Source: Corynebacterium suranareeae
GTDB lineage: Bacteria > Actinomycetota > Actinomycetes > Mycobacteriales > Mycobacteriaceae
Length of the DNA: 64,000 nucleotides
Direction of reading: 5' to 3'
Assembly (NCBI RefSeq): GCF_002355155.1
Contig: NZ_AP017369.1
Coordinates: 2,108,001-2,172,000 of the forward strand
Every line of letters starts with the position of its first letter. The stretch's first letter is position 1. The notes beneath the pieces were generated by a model. That model was not told where the DNA came from and ran no database searches. It was given only the letters and a program-made list of their open reading frames with translations. Made by a program: the position numbers and the translations under genes. This document shows, one piece after another, positions 16,780 through 26,512 of the stretch.

Positions 16780-17740
16780 GAGATTGCGCGGATAGGTGTC
16801 ATGGTCGGCGGGCAGGCCGGGTATCCCAACGATAGCTGGTCCAGGCCTGCCGGATGAGCCGACGCACGATGATGACCGCGTTCGCCAACGCGATAAACGC
16901 CTCCACGACCCGGGCCCGCCGCTCAGTACAAAGTGCCAGTTTCTTGAAGCCACGGTTATGCCACGAATTCGTCCGCTCCACCCCCCACCGGCCCCCAGCC
17001 TGCAAGAGCTCACCCTTGGTACTGATCACCCCGTCACAACCAAGTTCTTCCAGCAGGCTCCTCGTCTTCTTCGAGTCATAACCAGCATCCAGATGCACCG
17101 TGATCGCCTCAGGCAGATCGAACCCGAACCGGCCGAGCTTGTCCAGGGTGGGGCGCAGCAACGGCGAGTCATGCAGGTTAGCTCCCGCCACCACGCACCC
17201 GATCGGGATACCTGTGCCGTCGACCATCAAAGAGCGTTTGGTTCCTTGTTTTCCCCGGTCAACCGGGGAACGGCCCGCGACTTCCCCGCCACAGGGGGCT
17301 TTGACAATACACCCGTCGACGCTTAAGTTGTCCAGCTCGAGTCCGATGATCCGGTCGTAGAACTCCAGGCAGATCTGCTCCAGCGTGTGGAAGATGCCGG
17401 TGGTGATCCACTCATCCCAGCGGGTGCGCAGCGTGGTCGCTGAACACGTGGAATCGGAGATCTTGATGTAGGAGGCGCCGAGGACGAGAACCTGGATGAG
17501 CTTGTCGAAGATGATCCGGTCAGCGATCCGTGGACGGTGGCATCCCAGCGGGTGGGTGTCGATGATCGGTGGGATCAGCGCGACGAATTGGTCCCAGATA
17601 GGTTCGATGATGGATGATGGGACGGCAGGCACGAGTGCTCCTGAGATATTTTACGTTTTCTTGGTCGAATCCGTATGTACCAGGTCTCGTGCCTGCCCTC
17701 GTTTATCACCTCACCGCAACCGCCCTATCCGCGCAATCTC
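16780..17740 (-). mobile_element. IS5-family insertion sequence, 961 bp
   Basis: Terminal inverted repeats are 17-bp perfect: GAGATTGCGCGGATAGG (16780-16796) and CCTATCCGCGCAATCTC (17724-17740). Flanking 3-bp target duplications TAA lie at 16777-16779 and 17741-17743. The left TAA is the msrB stop codon. A single transposase gene on the minus strand fills the element. Its size and 3-bp target duplication fit the IS5 family (IS1031/IS427-like groups). Exact ends and repeats suggest recent insertion. Confidence 0.93.
16799..17632 (-). CDS. IS5-family DDE transposase
   Basis: 277 residues from GTG 17632. The first part resembles the DUF4096-like N-domain of IS5 transposases. The catalytic triad is visible: D in LDNLSVDGCIVKAPCGG, D in ITVHLDAGYDSKK, and E in GGRWGVERTNSWHNRGFKKL, followed by ARVVEAFIALANAVIIVRRL. 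The triad context GVERTNSW...NRRGFKKL is characteristic. There are no frameshifts, so the element may be active. The codon usage is richer in GC than adjoining genes, consistent with arrival from another actinobacterium. Confidence 0.92.
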   Translation of the reverse strand: MPAVPSSIIEPIWDQFVALIPPIIDTHPLGCHRPRIADRIIFDKLIQVLVLGASYIKISDSTCSATTLRTRWDEWITTGIFHTLEQICLEFYDRIIGLELDNLSVDGCIVKAPCGGEVAGRSPVDRGKQGTKRSLMVDGTGIPIGCVVAGANLHDSPLLRPTLDKLGRFGFDLPEAITVHLDAGYDSKKTRSLLEELGCDGVISTKGELLQAGGRWGVERTNSWHNRGFKKLALCTERRARVVEAFIALANAVIIVRRLIRQAWTSYRWDTRPARRP

Positions 17741-17756
17741 TAAGCCACCCTTTTGC

Positions 17757-17795
17757 AAAGAGCCTTAGCTTAAAGCGCTGGGGCTCTTTTGTTTT
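17757..17795 (+). terminator. Displaced terminator of the aftC-msrB unit
   Basis: AAAGAGCC...GGCTCTTT followed by TGTTTT. Before the IS arrived it would have stood about 15 bp behind msrB. Confidence 0.7.
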
Positions 17796-18187
17796 GCCTT
17801 AAATCAACAAGTGGTGTGTGGGCCGCGGGGTGAGAGTGTGGTTTCTAAGCTCTTTATGCGCCGGGCTGCCTTACGGCCAAACCAGGAAACCCAGGATTTA
17901 AATTTGAGCGGAAAGTGGGCACCCTGGTTTGGTCGAGCTTAAATTTTCGCCTCAAACCTCAAAAGTCACACCTCCCCAGAAAAGCTTCTAAGAGGTTTTC
18001 GGGGGCTCGTCCATACAAATGCTCATATGGAAAACTCGAGGCCTTAAACAAGCGATAAATGCCTCAAGCGGTTTCAGACTTTAGGCGGTGCCAAAAGTCA
18101 CCAAACACACGTGACAAGAATCTTGAAAAGTCCGAAACTTTGGCACGTATGTTTGGTTCGTACGACCTCCAACCAGACCTCCAACCA
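17796..18187. other. Repeat-rich non-coding region between msrB/IS and hemQ
   Basis: No coding potential recognised. Inverted repeats GGCCAAACCAGG (17875-17886) and CCTGGTTTGGTC (17933-17944); a 12-bp tandem GACCTCCAACCA twice (18164-18187); and a copy of the dispersed element described at 18013-18059. Confidence 0.5.
18013..18059 (+). repeat. Dispersed non-coding element, copy A
   Basis: The stretch from ATACAAATGCTCAT to CCTTAAACAAGCGATAAA aligns without gaps over 47 bp with 33520-33566 (ATACAAACACTCAT ... CCTTAAACAAGCGATAAA). The last 18 bases are identical. Confidence 0.6.
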
Positions 18188-18237
18188 GACAGGCGTGACA
18201 AAATTTCCCCAAAATCGAAAATCTTGTCACGCCTGTC
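18188..18237 (-). terminator. 14-bp stem hairpin downstream of hemQ
   Basis: GACAGGCGTGACAA (18188-18201) pairs perfectly with TTGTCACGCCTGTC (18224-18237). It lies 45 bp behind the hemQ stop codon on the minus strand. There is no T-run, so termination is likely but not certain. Confidence 0.5.
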
Positions 18238-18281
18238 CGGATCTATTCTGGATCTACAAGAAGCCACCCACGGGCAGTTAT

Positions 18282-18980
18282 TTAAGGAAGCACCTTAATT
18301 AGATCTGCAATGTCAACTCGCTGACCAGAGATAAACGGAAGCTCATCACGGACGTGGAGGCGAGCTTCGGTGTAGCGCATCTTGTGCATCAAATCTACAA
18401 TGCGGTGCAATTCATCAGCCTCGAACGCAAGAACCCACTCGTAGTCACCCAAAGCGAATGCTGGCACAGTGTTTGCACGGACATCTGGGTAATCAGCACC
18501 AGCCTTGCCGTGTTCGCGAAGAATTCGGGAGCGCTTCAAAGGCTCCAAGAGGTACCAGTCATAGCTGCGCACGAATGGGTAGACAGTAATCCAATCCTTT
18601 GGTTCCTCACCCATGATGAATGACGGCAGGTGAGCCTTGTTGAACTCGGCTGGACGGTGGAGAGCGTTTCCGATCCAAAAGACCTCAGATACCTGACCCA
18701 GAATGGTGGTGCGGCGGAAATCAGAAAATGCTTTTTGCAGATCGCTGAATTCTTCGGCATGCCACCAGATCATGTAATCCGCGTCGGCGCGCAAACCAGA
18801 AGCGTCGTAGATACCGCGGACAACAACCTTGCCTTCTGCCTCAAGGTCAGCAAAAAACTTAGCAGCCTGCTCGGTGACTTCTGTGCGATCATCATCGAGT
18901 GCTCCAGGGATAGCACGGAACACCGCCCACTGAGAGTAGCGCTGCATCTTGTTGAGCTGTTTAATATCGAGCTCGCTCAC
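18282..18980 (-). CDS. hemQ: Coproheme decarboxylase (HemQ, chlorite-dismutase-like)
   Basis: 232 residues, the usual length of actinobacterial HemQ. It converts coproheme to protoheme b with hydrogen peroxide, the last step of the coproporphyrin-dependent heme pathway. Visible landmarks: YMIWWHAEEFSDLQKAFSDF, the catalytic-tyrosine region ITVYPFVRSYDWYLL (Y134 is the likely catalytic residue), and the proximal heme ligand H157 in ILREHGKAG. GTG start with AGGAAG upstream. In M. tuberculosis it is also near msrB (Rv2674-Rv2676c). Here it faces the DUF3000 gene divergently. Confidence 0.93.
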   Translation of the reverse strand: MSELDIKQLNKMQRYSQWAVFRAIPGALDDDRTEVTEQAAKFFADLEAEGKVVVRGIYDASGLRADADYMIWWHAEEFSDLQKAFSDFRRTTILGQVSEVFWIGNALHRPAEFNKAHLPSFIMGEEPKDWITVYPFVRSYDWYLLEPLKRSRILREHGKAGADYPDVRANTVPAFALGDYEWVLAFEADELHRIVDLMHKMRYTEARLHVRDELPFISGQRVDIADLIKVLP

Positions 18981-19228
18981 AGGTTGACTTCCTTTCGTGG
19001 ATCCACGCCAGTTTCAGTGGCCAGACCCTCTAGCGAATGAATCGTAGTGCTGTTTTACCGGCATGTTCCAACAAAACGCGCACCCAACTATCCATCATAA
19101 GTTTGATCGATGGTTTTTGGGAAAACACCCCCTGCAATATCCCCCTGTATAAGGAGAAGAAGATGCATTAACGGACAAACATTAAATAAACGGCGCGCCT
19201 CCCCAGAAGTTCCCCAACAATTAGTAAA

Positions 19229-19855
19229 TTGCAGTTTGTGATCGATTCCGAAGCGACCTCCCAGCACAAGACCTCAGCCACCCCGGCAGAGGGTACTCCC
19301 GCGGAGTTTTCCGAAGCGGTTGAGTCTATGCACAGAGCGCGCCTGCGCCCAGAACTTACTTTGGGCACAATCAGGCCGCCTCAGCGTCTGGCACCGTTTT
19401 CGCATGCCATTGGACTCGAAGTCGGAACTCCTGATGAGACTGAAAATGTCTCCACGAACAGCGAAGGTGATTCCTTTGGGCGTCTGATTTTGCTTCATGA
19501 TCCAGGTGCCGAAGAAACCTGGGAAGGAGCTATGAGACTTGTCGCCTATATTCAGGCAGACATGGATCATGCGGTAGCGTCCGACCCGCTTCTTCCAGAA
19601 GTGGCGTGGCAGTGGCTCAATGAAGGTTTAGAACAGGCAGGTGCGGGATTCACCAATCTTGGTGGAACCGTTACCTCGACAACGTCTGTGCGATTCGGTG
19701 AAATCGGCGGTCCTCCAAGTGCATATCAAGTAGAAATGCGCGCTTCTTGGACTGCTACTGGCACTGACCTGACTGCACATGTCGAAGCTTTTGCTGCTGT
19801 GCTTTCTTCTGTTGCGGGGCTTCCCCCTGAAGGTGTTACTGAACTACGAAGGTAG
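19229..19855 (+). CDS. DUF3000 family protein
   Basis: About 208 residues. The core FSEAVESMHRARLRPELTLG then IRPPQRLAPFSHAIGLEV, with a later GRLILLHDPGAEETWEG and ADMDHAVASDPLLPEVAWQW, is the DUF3000 pattern of actinobacteria. Neither TTG 19229 nor the next GTG (19238) has a ribosome site, so a leaderless transcript is possible. It is directly followed (10 bp) by the RNase D gene. M. tuberculosis keeps the same pair (Rv2680-Rv2681), which suggests a link to RNA metabolism, but the function is unknown. Confidence 0.82.
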   Translation: MQFVIDSEATSQHKTSATPAEGTPAEFSEAVESMHRARLRPELTLGTIRPPQRLAPFSHAIGLEVGTPDETENVSTNSEGDSFGRLILLHDPGAEETWEGAMRLVAYIQADMDHAVASDPLLPEVAWQWLNEGLEQAGAGFTNLGGTVTSTTSVRFGEIGGPPSAYQVEMRASWTATGTDLTAHVEAFAAVLSSVAGLPPEGVTELRR

Positions 19856-19865
19856 ATTGGACACT

Positions 19866-21074
19866 ATGGTTTCCGATCTTCTTCAACCCCGCGATGGCAT
19901 TCCGCCGCTGCTTTCTACTCCTGGCGAGTTTTCTGCCGCCGCAGATGTACTAGCTAGCGGTACTGGCCCTTTCGCCATTGATACGGAACGCGCGTCCGGT
20001 TTTAGGTATGATGACCGGGCCTTTTTGATCCAAATCCGGCGTCGTGGCAGCGGAACTCTTCTTTTCGATCCAGAACAGTTCCGCCCTGAATTAACTCACG
20101 CATTAAAGCCGGTGCTTAATGGCCAAGAGTGGATTATTCATGCCGCAAGCACCGATTTACCGAGCCTCGCGTGGCTGGATCTTCACCCCGGATTGCTCTT
20201 TGACACAGAACTTGCCGGCAGACTAGCTGGATTTGATCACGTCAACCTAGCTGCCATGGTGGAACAGATTTTTGATCTCCACTTACTTAAAGGCCACGGT
20301 TCCGAGGACTGGTCCAAGCGCCCCCTGCCTGAATCCTGGCTTAACTATGCCGCACTTGATGTGGAAATGCTCTTAGAGCTTGCCGATGTCATGGCAGAAA
20401 TTTTGGATAACCAAGGAAAACTCCCTTGGGCAGAGCAAGAATTCGAGCACATCGTCGAGCAATTTGCCACGGTATCCGAACCTGCACAAACCTCCTGGCA
20501 GGACCTCAAAGGTTTATCCACGCTCAAACGACCGGACCAGCTGGTCGTGGCCAGAGAAATGTGGATGGAACGTGACTCCTATGCAGCATCCCGCGATCTA
20601 GCACCAGGCAAAGTGCTATCCAACAAAGTGATTGTAGAAGTCGCCCGCGTGCTCCCCCGCACCCCCGCAGAGTTGGCACACGTCAAAGGATTCCCCGGAA
20701 GATCTCAAGGTGCGACCAAACGCTGGTTCCGCATTATCACCCGGGCACTAAAATCACCTCGACGCAATTGGCCTAAGCCACCGCAGCGCAAAGACGGCAT
20801 CCCGGATCGGCGCGCGTGGGCATCCTACTACCCCGAGGAGCACGAAGTGCTCCAAGAGATTAAAGCGCTTATCGACGACCTAGCCGCCGACATCAACGTT
20901 CCCGGCGAGAATATCCTCCAGCCTTCAACCCTGCGAGTAGTCGTATGGATGGCCAAACACACCGGCGAGATCCATAATGCAGAAACACTCAACGCAGTGC
21001 TGCGCGACTACGGTGCCCGCCAGTGGCAGATTGATCAAGTGTTTCCAATTCTCTCTGCCACATTGCTGGACTGA
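19866..21074 (+). CDS. rnd: Ribonuclease D-like 3'-5' exoribonuclease
   Basis: 402 residues. The DEDDy exonuclease domain shows D39/E41 (FAIDTERASGFRYDDRAFLI), the second D in IIHAASTDLPSLAWLDL, and Y...D in WLNYAALDVEMLLELADVM. An HRDC domain follows (LVVAREMWMERDSYAASRD, then LPRTPAELAHVKGFPGR). RNase D trims 3' ends of stable RNAs such as tRNA precursors. ATG 19866 is chosen as the first start after the DUF3000 stop. Confidence 0.92.
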   Translation: MVSDLLQPRDGIPPLLSTPGEFSAAADVLASGTGPFAIDTERASGFRYDDRAFLIQIRRRGSGTLLFDPEQFRPELTHALKPVLNGQEWIIHAASTDLPSLAWLDLHPGLLFDTELAGRLAGFDHVNLAAMVEQIFDLHLLKGHGSEDWSKRPLPESWLNYAALDVEMLLELADVMAEILDNQGKLPWAEQEFEHIVEQFATVSEPAQTSWQDLKGLSTLKRPDQLVVAREMWMERDSYAASRDLAPGKVLSNKVIVEVARVLPRTPAELAHVKGFPGRSQGATKRWFRIITRALKSPRRNWPKPPQRKDGIPDRRAWASYYPEEHEVLQEIKALIDDLAADINVPGENILQPSTLRVVVWMAKHTGEIHNAETLNAVLRDYGARQWQIDQVFPILSATLLD

Positions 21075-21080
21075 TCTGCG

Positions 21081-22075
21081 CTAGAATTTTCCACTCTCAA
21101 TCAGTTTGCGGTTGCGCTCTAAATCAATCGCCTGGAAGCGATAATAATCCTCCAACGGGATACGCGGAGTAAAAGGATCCTTAATAGCATCAGGGCCACC
21201 AACGATATACAGCAAAGAATCACCCTCATAAAAACTCGGATCATTCCACCGAATGCCATAGGTATTTTCCAACCACTGCGAAACTAGACGGGTATTAAAG
21301 AAATCCACAATGCGCTCTTGACCACGATGATCAAAGGGCAATACTTTCAGGAAATCTGCTGACGCTTCAGGATCCTCATCATACTTGCGAAATGACGGCC
21401 CCAGATCAAAAGCTTACGCAAACCCAAATCACAATACGCTGGATAATCTTTAAGGATATACTCTGGAATTTCTGCCTTTAACGGAACATCCAATCCCTCA
21501 TAACCAGGCAACCCACGTGCCCCGATTTCATACCTCCACCATTCCAGACCTGGAACATAAGATCTATCATCCGTAAAGCGAGACGCCATTGTTGTTGAGA
21601 AAACACCAACTCCCAACCTATCGCCATACCAACGCGCTCCATGTTCAATTCGTGGCTCGCGCAGTTGATAGCGAATGTGAATCTGAGCAATCCCTAGCGG
21701 ATCATCAAGTGGAGGACAGCCATCCCTCTCAGCGACAGAACAATACAGCCCTTTGCCCACTTCAATATCACGCGACTCAGCCGTGGAATCAAAAGTCATG
21801 GCAATCCACCCAGGCAATGCAACGTCAACAAAAAAGAAGCGCTTGACGTAATTCTGCGGTTGCAAAATCTTTAACCAATCCGATGGAGAAGACTTTCCAC
21901 TATAGAACTCACGAAACTGAAGCTCAGGACGCTCATCCTCAAAAAATGGATTCCGGCCTGGAATACTATTCCAATAGCTGGGATACGTTGACATCAGCCA
22001 CCGCACATCATCCAACGTGGAACGGATAAACAATATTTGCCGACCAGCTGGGTATGAATCAAAACTAAAAGTCAT
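21081..22075 (-). pseudogene. Unknown protein, frameshifted C-terminal part
   Basis: ATG 22075 opens MTFSFDSYPAGRQILFIRST and runs about 225 residues. The frame is lost near 21405-21412. The original frame then ends IS-stop at 21347. The shifted frame continues AFDLGPSFRKYDEDPEASAD then FLKVLPFDHRGQERIVDFFN to 21081 and clearly looks coded. Restored length would be about 330 residues. The start overlaps the stop of the upstream gene (ATGA), so the two form one unit. No family recognised; many aromatic residues, low GC. Foreign origin is likely because RNase D and dxs are near neighbours in related genomes. Confidence 0.6.
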
Positions 22076-22746
22076 TTAGGCCTCACATCACCATCAATAA
22101 TCACAAAACGACCCGTGAGAAATTCAGGGTCTTGCAAATCAATACCCATCTCCATGCACAACGCATATAGCTTTTCGTGATCAAATTTTTTCCAACCACG
22201 GCCTTCAAATGAGGGTTCCCCAGGAAACTCGTAGTCAATATAATTGTGGAAGCATGAATTAAACTTGCCGCGAAAACGTTGCACCCAGCGCTCACGAAGT
22301 TGACCACCAACACGGAAGTCAAAATGCCGAAAACTAACTATTGGTGCTTCATTATCCAAAAAGTATTTGATCTGTATAGCCTCAGTTCTTCGCGCTACCC
22401 CACCATCTCTTAATGCATTATGAAGAGGCCCCGGAATTCTTGGTTCTTCAATAGGTGCGCTGAAACACCATTGAGGGTTCTTTGTTTCAGAAATAACATA
22501 AGTACTTTGCAATGATGTTTCTTGGAAGCCCTCCAACCATGTCTTAGGTGATCCCAGCTGAGGAGTCATCACAGGCGGAACAACATTACGTGGATCCACA
22601 GACTGCGCAAAAGACCACCAGGCCTCTACAGCTTCATCCAAGCTCCATTTCACCAATTCAAAAGACGGATCAAAATGACCATCCGTACCTTCAAGAAGAA
22701 TCGGCTTGAGACCTTTAGGAACCTTATATGTCTCGTGTGATTTCAA
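22072..22746 (-). CDS. Unknown protein, first gene of an accessory pair
   Basis: 224 residues from ATG 22746. The sequence has no signal peptide or membrane segment and many W/F/Y residues (VEAWWSFAQSVDPRNVVPPV; IEEPRIPGPLHNALRDGG; VSFRHFDFRVGGQLRERW). I do not recognise the family. It overlaps the start of the next gene by 4 bp. Codon use is AT-rich compared with dxs and rnd on either side. Tightly coupled pairs of soluble, aromatic-rich unknowns such as this can be immunity or effector modules, but nothing in the sequence proves it. Confidence 0.6.
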   Translation of the reverse strand: MKSHETYKVPKGLKPILLEGTDGHFDPSFELVKWSLDEAVEAWWSFAQSVDPRNVVPPVMTPQLGSPKTWLEGFQETSLQSTYVISETKNPQWCFSAPIEEPRIPGPLHNALRDGGVARRTEAIQIKYFLDNEAPIVSFRHFDFRVGGQLRERWVQRFRGKFNSCFHNYIDYEFPGEPSFEGRGWKKFDHEKLYALCMEMGIDLQDPEFLTGRFVIIDGDVRPK

Positions 22747-23086
22747 AATTTCAGGACGTTACCAGCATTTATCAGAAAGCGCTGAGTATTAATTTATTAG
22801 CGATTGCATGGGCTAATCACACATCAGGCTTGAGATAGTGAAGAGATCTTTGTAAACCTCACCTCAATCCCAGCGAATCCACAAACACTGACTGGTGACA
22901 TCAGCAGCACCCCGATTGATGCCGATGGGTATCGGATAGGGATTCCATCTGGTTGCCACAGCAGATACCCTTCCGCGAGATGTGGTGTCTGAGATCGCGA
23001 ATGAGCAAGCCACCTGTGTAGCCGAAGCCCGCAGCTAAGGCTGCAGGCTTCGGTGGAGGGGCGCGTCGATAAGCGTGCTTGTGCTT
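22747..23086. other. Non-coding or decayed stretch upstream of the unknown pair
   Basis: Short plus-strand frames here (for example LVATADTLPRDVVSEIANEQ then ATCVAEARS) look like fragments of a lost gene, but no intact reading frame exists. The stretch also contains a copy of the 11-mer CGTCGATAAGC (23064-23074). Confidence 0.4.
23022..23053 (-). terminator. Hairpin downstream of dxs
   Basis: CCGAAGCCCGCAGC-TAAG-GCTGCAGGCTTCGG: 14-bp stem with one mismatch, 34 bp behind the dxs stop. It has no U-tract on the minus strand, so its role as a terminator is probable rather than certain. Confidence 0.5.
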
Positions 23087-25000
23087 TTAATCTTCTCCGA
23101 ACAATGAATCCAGCCATCCAACGACGGTAGTTTCAATACCATCGGCGTCAAGGCCATAATCAGCGAGCACTTCGTTGCGGGAAGCGTGGTCCAGGTACTT
23201 CTGGGGTACTGCGATTTGTCGGCGAGGAGTATCCACTTCAGAAGCATTAAGCGCGTCAGAGAGCAAGGAACCCACGCCGCCGTGGATGACGCCGTCTTCG
23301 ATGGTGATCACTAGATCGTGATCATCAGAAAGTGCTACCAAAGATTGTGGGATGGGGACGATCCAGCGGGGGTCGACAACCGTGACATTCACGCCGTGCT
23401 GTTTAATCCTGGAAGCAACCTCAAGTGCAACAGTTGCGCGCTCGCCTACCGCTATGATGAGAACTGATGGCGCATCATCGGTTGATTCAACATCAGTGGC
23501 GTCTTCATATGCGAGGACATCCACGCCGTCTTCCAAGGTGTCGATTGCAACAATTGGGGTTGGCAAGTCGCCTTTGGGGAAACGCACGACTGTGGGGCCA
23601 TCATCAATGGAAATAGCTTCATTGAGCAGCTCACGCAACGAGTCCTCATCTCGTGGTGCCGCCACCTGCACACCTGGGACGATCGAGGTTAGAGCCATAT
23701 CCCACACACCGTTGTGGCTGGCACCATCTGAGCCTGTAATACCTGAACGGTCAAGTACCAAAGTAACCGGCTGGTTGAGCATGCCTACATCCATGAGCAG
23801 CTGATCAAACGCGCGGTTTAAGAAGGTGGAGTAAATAGCCACCACCGGGTGCTTTCCACCCAACGCTAAACCAGCAGCCGAGGTCACTGCATGTTGTTCG
23901 GCGATTCCGACGTCAAAGAAACGATCAGGGAAATTCGCTTCGAATTTGGACAGACCTGTAGGGCCTGCCATCGCGGCGGTAATGGCCACCACGTTTTCAT
24001 TCTGTGCGCCGATTTTGACAAGCTCATCACTGAACACAGAAGTCCAACCAGGCTTCGATTGAGACTTTGGAGCACCCGTAAGTGGATCTATAACACCTGT
24101 GGAGTGCATCAATTCATCCAAATCCTGCTCAGCTGGCGCGTAACCACGGCCCTTTTCAGTGACCATGTGCACAATGATGGGACCGTCATAGTCATGGGCG
24201 TATTTCAGCGCATTGTCTACGGCTTTTTGGTTGTGTCCATCTACTGGGCCAACGTATTTCATACCCAGTTCAGGGAACATCTCAGTGGGAATGACAGTGC
24301 TCTTCACACCTTCTTTGAACGCGTGAAGCGCTTCAAAAGTACGCTCCCCTACCCATCCCATGGATTTCAGAGACGTCTTGCCTTTTTCCATGAATCGGTC
24401 ATAGAAAGGCTGCATCCTTAAGCCAGCGAGGTTTTCTGCGAACCCGCCGATTGTTGGTGAATAACTGCGGCCATTGTCATTGACAACGACGACAACTTTG
24501 CGGTCTTTAGCAGCAGCAATATTGTTCAACGCTTCCCAGCACATGCCGCCTGTTAAAGCACCATCGCCGACAACCGCGACAACGCTGTGCTCGGTATCGC
24601 CATCCAACTGCTTGGCTTTAGACAAGCCATCCGCATAGGACAAAGCAGCTGAAGCGTGTGAAGACTCAGTCCAATCATGCTCACTTTCCGCACGGCAGGT
24701 GTAACCAGAAAGCCCATCTTTTTGACGCAAAGAATCAAAATCCTTAGCGCGACCCGTCAAGATCTTATGCACATAAGACTGATGAGAAGTATCAAAAATG
24801 ATTGGATCGTGAGGCGAATCAAAGACCCGATGAAGGCCAATGGTTAATTCCACTACGCCTAAATTTGGGCCAAGGTGGCCACCAGTTGCTGCGACTTTAT
24901 CGACGAGGAAAGATCGGATCTCTTTGGCAAGTGTGTCCAAATCCTCATCATTAAGGGCTTTTAAGTCAGCAGGTGTTGAAATACTGTTCAGAATTCCCAT
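23087..25000 (-). CDS. dxs: 1-deoxy-D-xylulose-5-phosphate synthase
   Basis: 637 residues. The thiamine diphosphate motif begins [18 protein letters not shown] (GDG at 145-147) and continues to [27 protein letters not shown] and the transketolase-like central domain ([23 protein letters not shown] sequence: [20 protein letters not shown]) are complete, with a C-terminal transketolase_C domain. It condenses pyruvate and glyceraldehyde-3-phosphate to DXP, the first step of the non-mevalonate isoprenoid pathway, which supplies decaprenyl-phosphate and menaquinone. The start [20 protein letters not shown] is the family norm. Confidence 0.97.
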   Translation of the reverse strand: MGILNSISTPADLKALNDEDLDTLAKEIRSFLVDKVAATGGHLGPNLGVVELTIGLHRVFDSPHDPIIFDTSHQSYVHKILTGRAKDFDSLRQKDGLSGYTCRAESEHDWTESSHASAALSYADGLSKAKQLDGDTEHSVVAVVGDGALTGGMCWEALNNIAAAKDRKVVVVVNDNGRSYSPTIGGFAENLAGLRMQPFYDRFMEKGKTSLKSMGWVGERTFEALHAFKEGVKSTVIPTEMFPELGMKYVGPVDGHNQKAVDNALKYAHDYDGPIIVHMVTEKGRGYAPAEQDLDELMHSTGVIDPLTGAPKSQSKPGWTSVFSDELVKIGAQNENVVAITAAMAGPTGLSKFEANFPDRFFDVGIAEQHAVTSAAGLALGGKHPVVAIYSTFLNRAFDQLLMDVGMLNQPVTLVLDRSGITGSDGASHNGVWDMALTSIVPGVQVAAPRDEDSLRELLNEAISIDDGPTVVRFPKGDLPTPIVAIDTLEDGVDVLAYEDATDVESTDDAPSVLIIAVGERATVALEVASRIKQHGVNVTVVDPRWIVPIPQSLVALSDDHDLVITIEDGVIHGGVGSLLSDALNASEVDTPRRQIAVPQKYLDHASRNEVLADYGLDADGIETTVVGWLDSLFGED

Positions 25001-25190
25001 TGGCGTGAGTCAAACACCTTTGCTTCTCGGATGCGGACGGATGTTCAATTGTGTCTGGCTGGCGACACTATTTATGTGCAATTAGCACGATTAGTGCCGA
25101 TGACACTTTTTGTGCAGGTGACGAAACAAAAACGCACCTGCGTTGTTGGAGCTATATTACTCTGTGACGCGCACCAAGGCTTAATCCGCC

Positions 25191-26429
25191 TTAGGAAACG
25201 CGGACAAATACACCAATTGTCTCAAAGTGGTGAGTGCCAGGGAACGCATTAAACACCGCCAATTGATCCAATTCGTAGCCGTTTACCTTCCAATCGGCAA
25301 CATCGCGTGCAAAGGTCGCTGGGTCACATCCGATATGGATAACCAGCTGAGGCTTGGACTCCGCAATGTTTTTTAATACATCACTACCTGCACCAGTGCG
25401 TGGAGGATCCAACACAACCACATGAGGTGAAGGCAACTGAGAAGCCATGCCCTCAACCCGACCAGTGTGGAAAGTAACTGGCAATCCTGCCAACGCCTCT
25501 TCACCTGCTTCTGCCGAACCTGGGGAAAGTTCTACAGAATGGACATGCGCTTTTAGCTTGTCGACGATAACCGGCGCGAACAGGCCGACACCGCCGTACA
25601 GGTCCCAGGCAACAGGGCCACGCTTATCGACGTCCACCAGCTCCAGTCCGTTTAATGCTTCGGCGATGAACTCTGAATACGCTGCAGGAGCCTTGGTGTG
25701 CGCCTGCCAGAAGGAAGACACTGGGAACTTCCAGGTGTAATCACCGACGGTTTGTTGAACCTCGCCGGTACCTTCCAGCACTTTGAGGACGGTTTCCGTG
25801 CGTCGACCACGAGGCGCTTTGCGAGATTCCACGATGTGGCGCTGTCCGGCATCATCAATCGCGGCAATGATTTCCACACCAGGAGTGAAAAGGCGCGCGC
25901 CCTCCCCGACCAAGCCTTCAAGAAGTTCTGGCACTACCTGAGAACAGGCAACATCAGTGACCAACTCATTGGACTTAAGTTTGCGGAACCCGGCGCGACC
26001 AGAAGCATCCACGCCAAGGCGAACGCGAGTACGCCATCCAGCAGTTGGAGCTAAATCATGAAGCTCAAAGGTTGGAAGTTCATCAATTCCACCGATTCGC
26101 TCCAGCTGATCACGAAGCACTCGGGATTTGATGTCAAGTTCTACGGTTGGGTTGAGCTCTGCGTAGTCACAGCAGCCTGCTCCTGCAGCAGCTGCAGGAC
26201 AGCGGGAATCCACGCGGTCAGGAGATGGTGTGATGACATTGACCACGCCACCTCGTGCCCATTTCTTTTTCAGCTGTGCGATTTCTACCTCGACGACATC
26301 CCCTGGGATGCCGCCTTGGACAAAGATAACTCGGCCATCGTGGTGTGCGATGCCTTCACCGCCGTGAGCTGGCCTAAGCACCTCAACGGAAATGATGTCG
26401 CCTTTGGCGAGTTCGACGGTGTCAGTCAT
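25191..26429 (-). CDS. TRAM-domain RNA (uracil-5-)methyltransferase, RumA/TrmA family
   Basis: 412 residues. N-terminal TRAM domain (GDIISVEVLRPAHGGEGIAH then FVQGGIPGDVVEVEI), a cysteine group CPAAAAGAGCCDYAEL where related enzymes bind a 4Fe-4S cluster (here C-x6-CC, reduced), the SAM motif WDLYGGVGLFAPV, and a C-terminal VVLDPPRTGAGSDVLKNI with the catalytic cysteine in HIGCDPATFARDVADW. Members make m5U in 23S rRNA or tRNA; the exact target base is not readable. Matches Rv2689c by position. Confidence 0.88.
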   Translation of the reverse strand: MTDTVELAKGDIISVEVLRPAHGGEGIAHHDGRVIFVQGGIPGDVVEVEIAQLKKKWARGGVVNVITPSPDRVDSRCPAAAAGAGCCDYAELNPTVELDIKSRVLRDQLERIGGIDELPTFELHDLAPTAGWRTRVRLGVDASGRAGFRKLKSNELVTDVACSQVVPELLEGLVGEGARLFTPGVEIIAAIDDAGQRHIVESRKAPRGRRTETVLKVLEGTGEVQQTVGDYTWKFPVSSFWQAHTKAPAAYSEFIAEALNGLELVDVDKRGPVAWDLYGGVGLFAPVIVDKLKAHVHSVELSPGSAEAGEEALAGLPVTFHTGRVEGMASQLPSPHVVVLDPPRTGAGSDVLKNIAESKPQLVIHIGCDPATFARDVADWKVNGYELDQLAVFNAFPGTHHFETIGVFVRVS

Positions 26430-26512
26430 TTAAGTGTAGTCCTCGTTTCACTTGAAAAATCCTGTCCAATGAGCTTTTGGTGAGCTTTTAGGACAGCGCA
26501 AAGAGTTTAACC

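Noticed and set aside
23022..23053. Riboswitch or attenuator upstream of dxs
   Set aside because: It is at the 3' side of dxs (minus strand), so it can only be a 3' hairpin.
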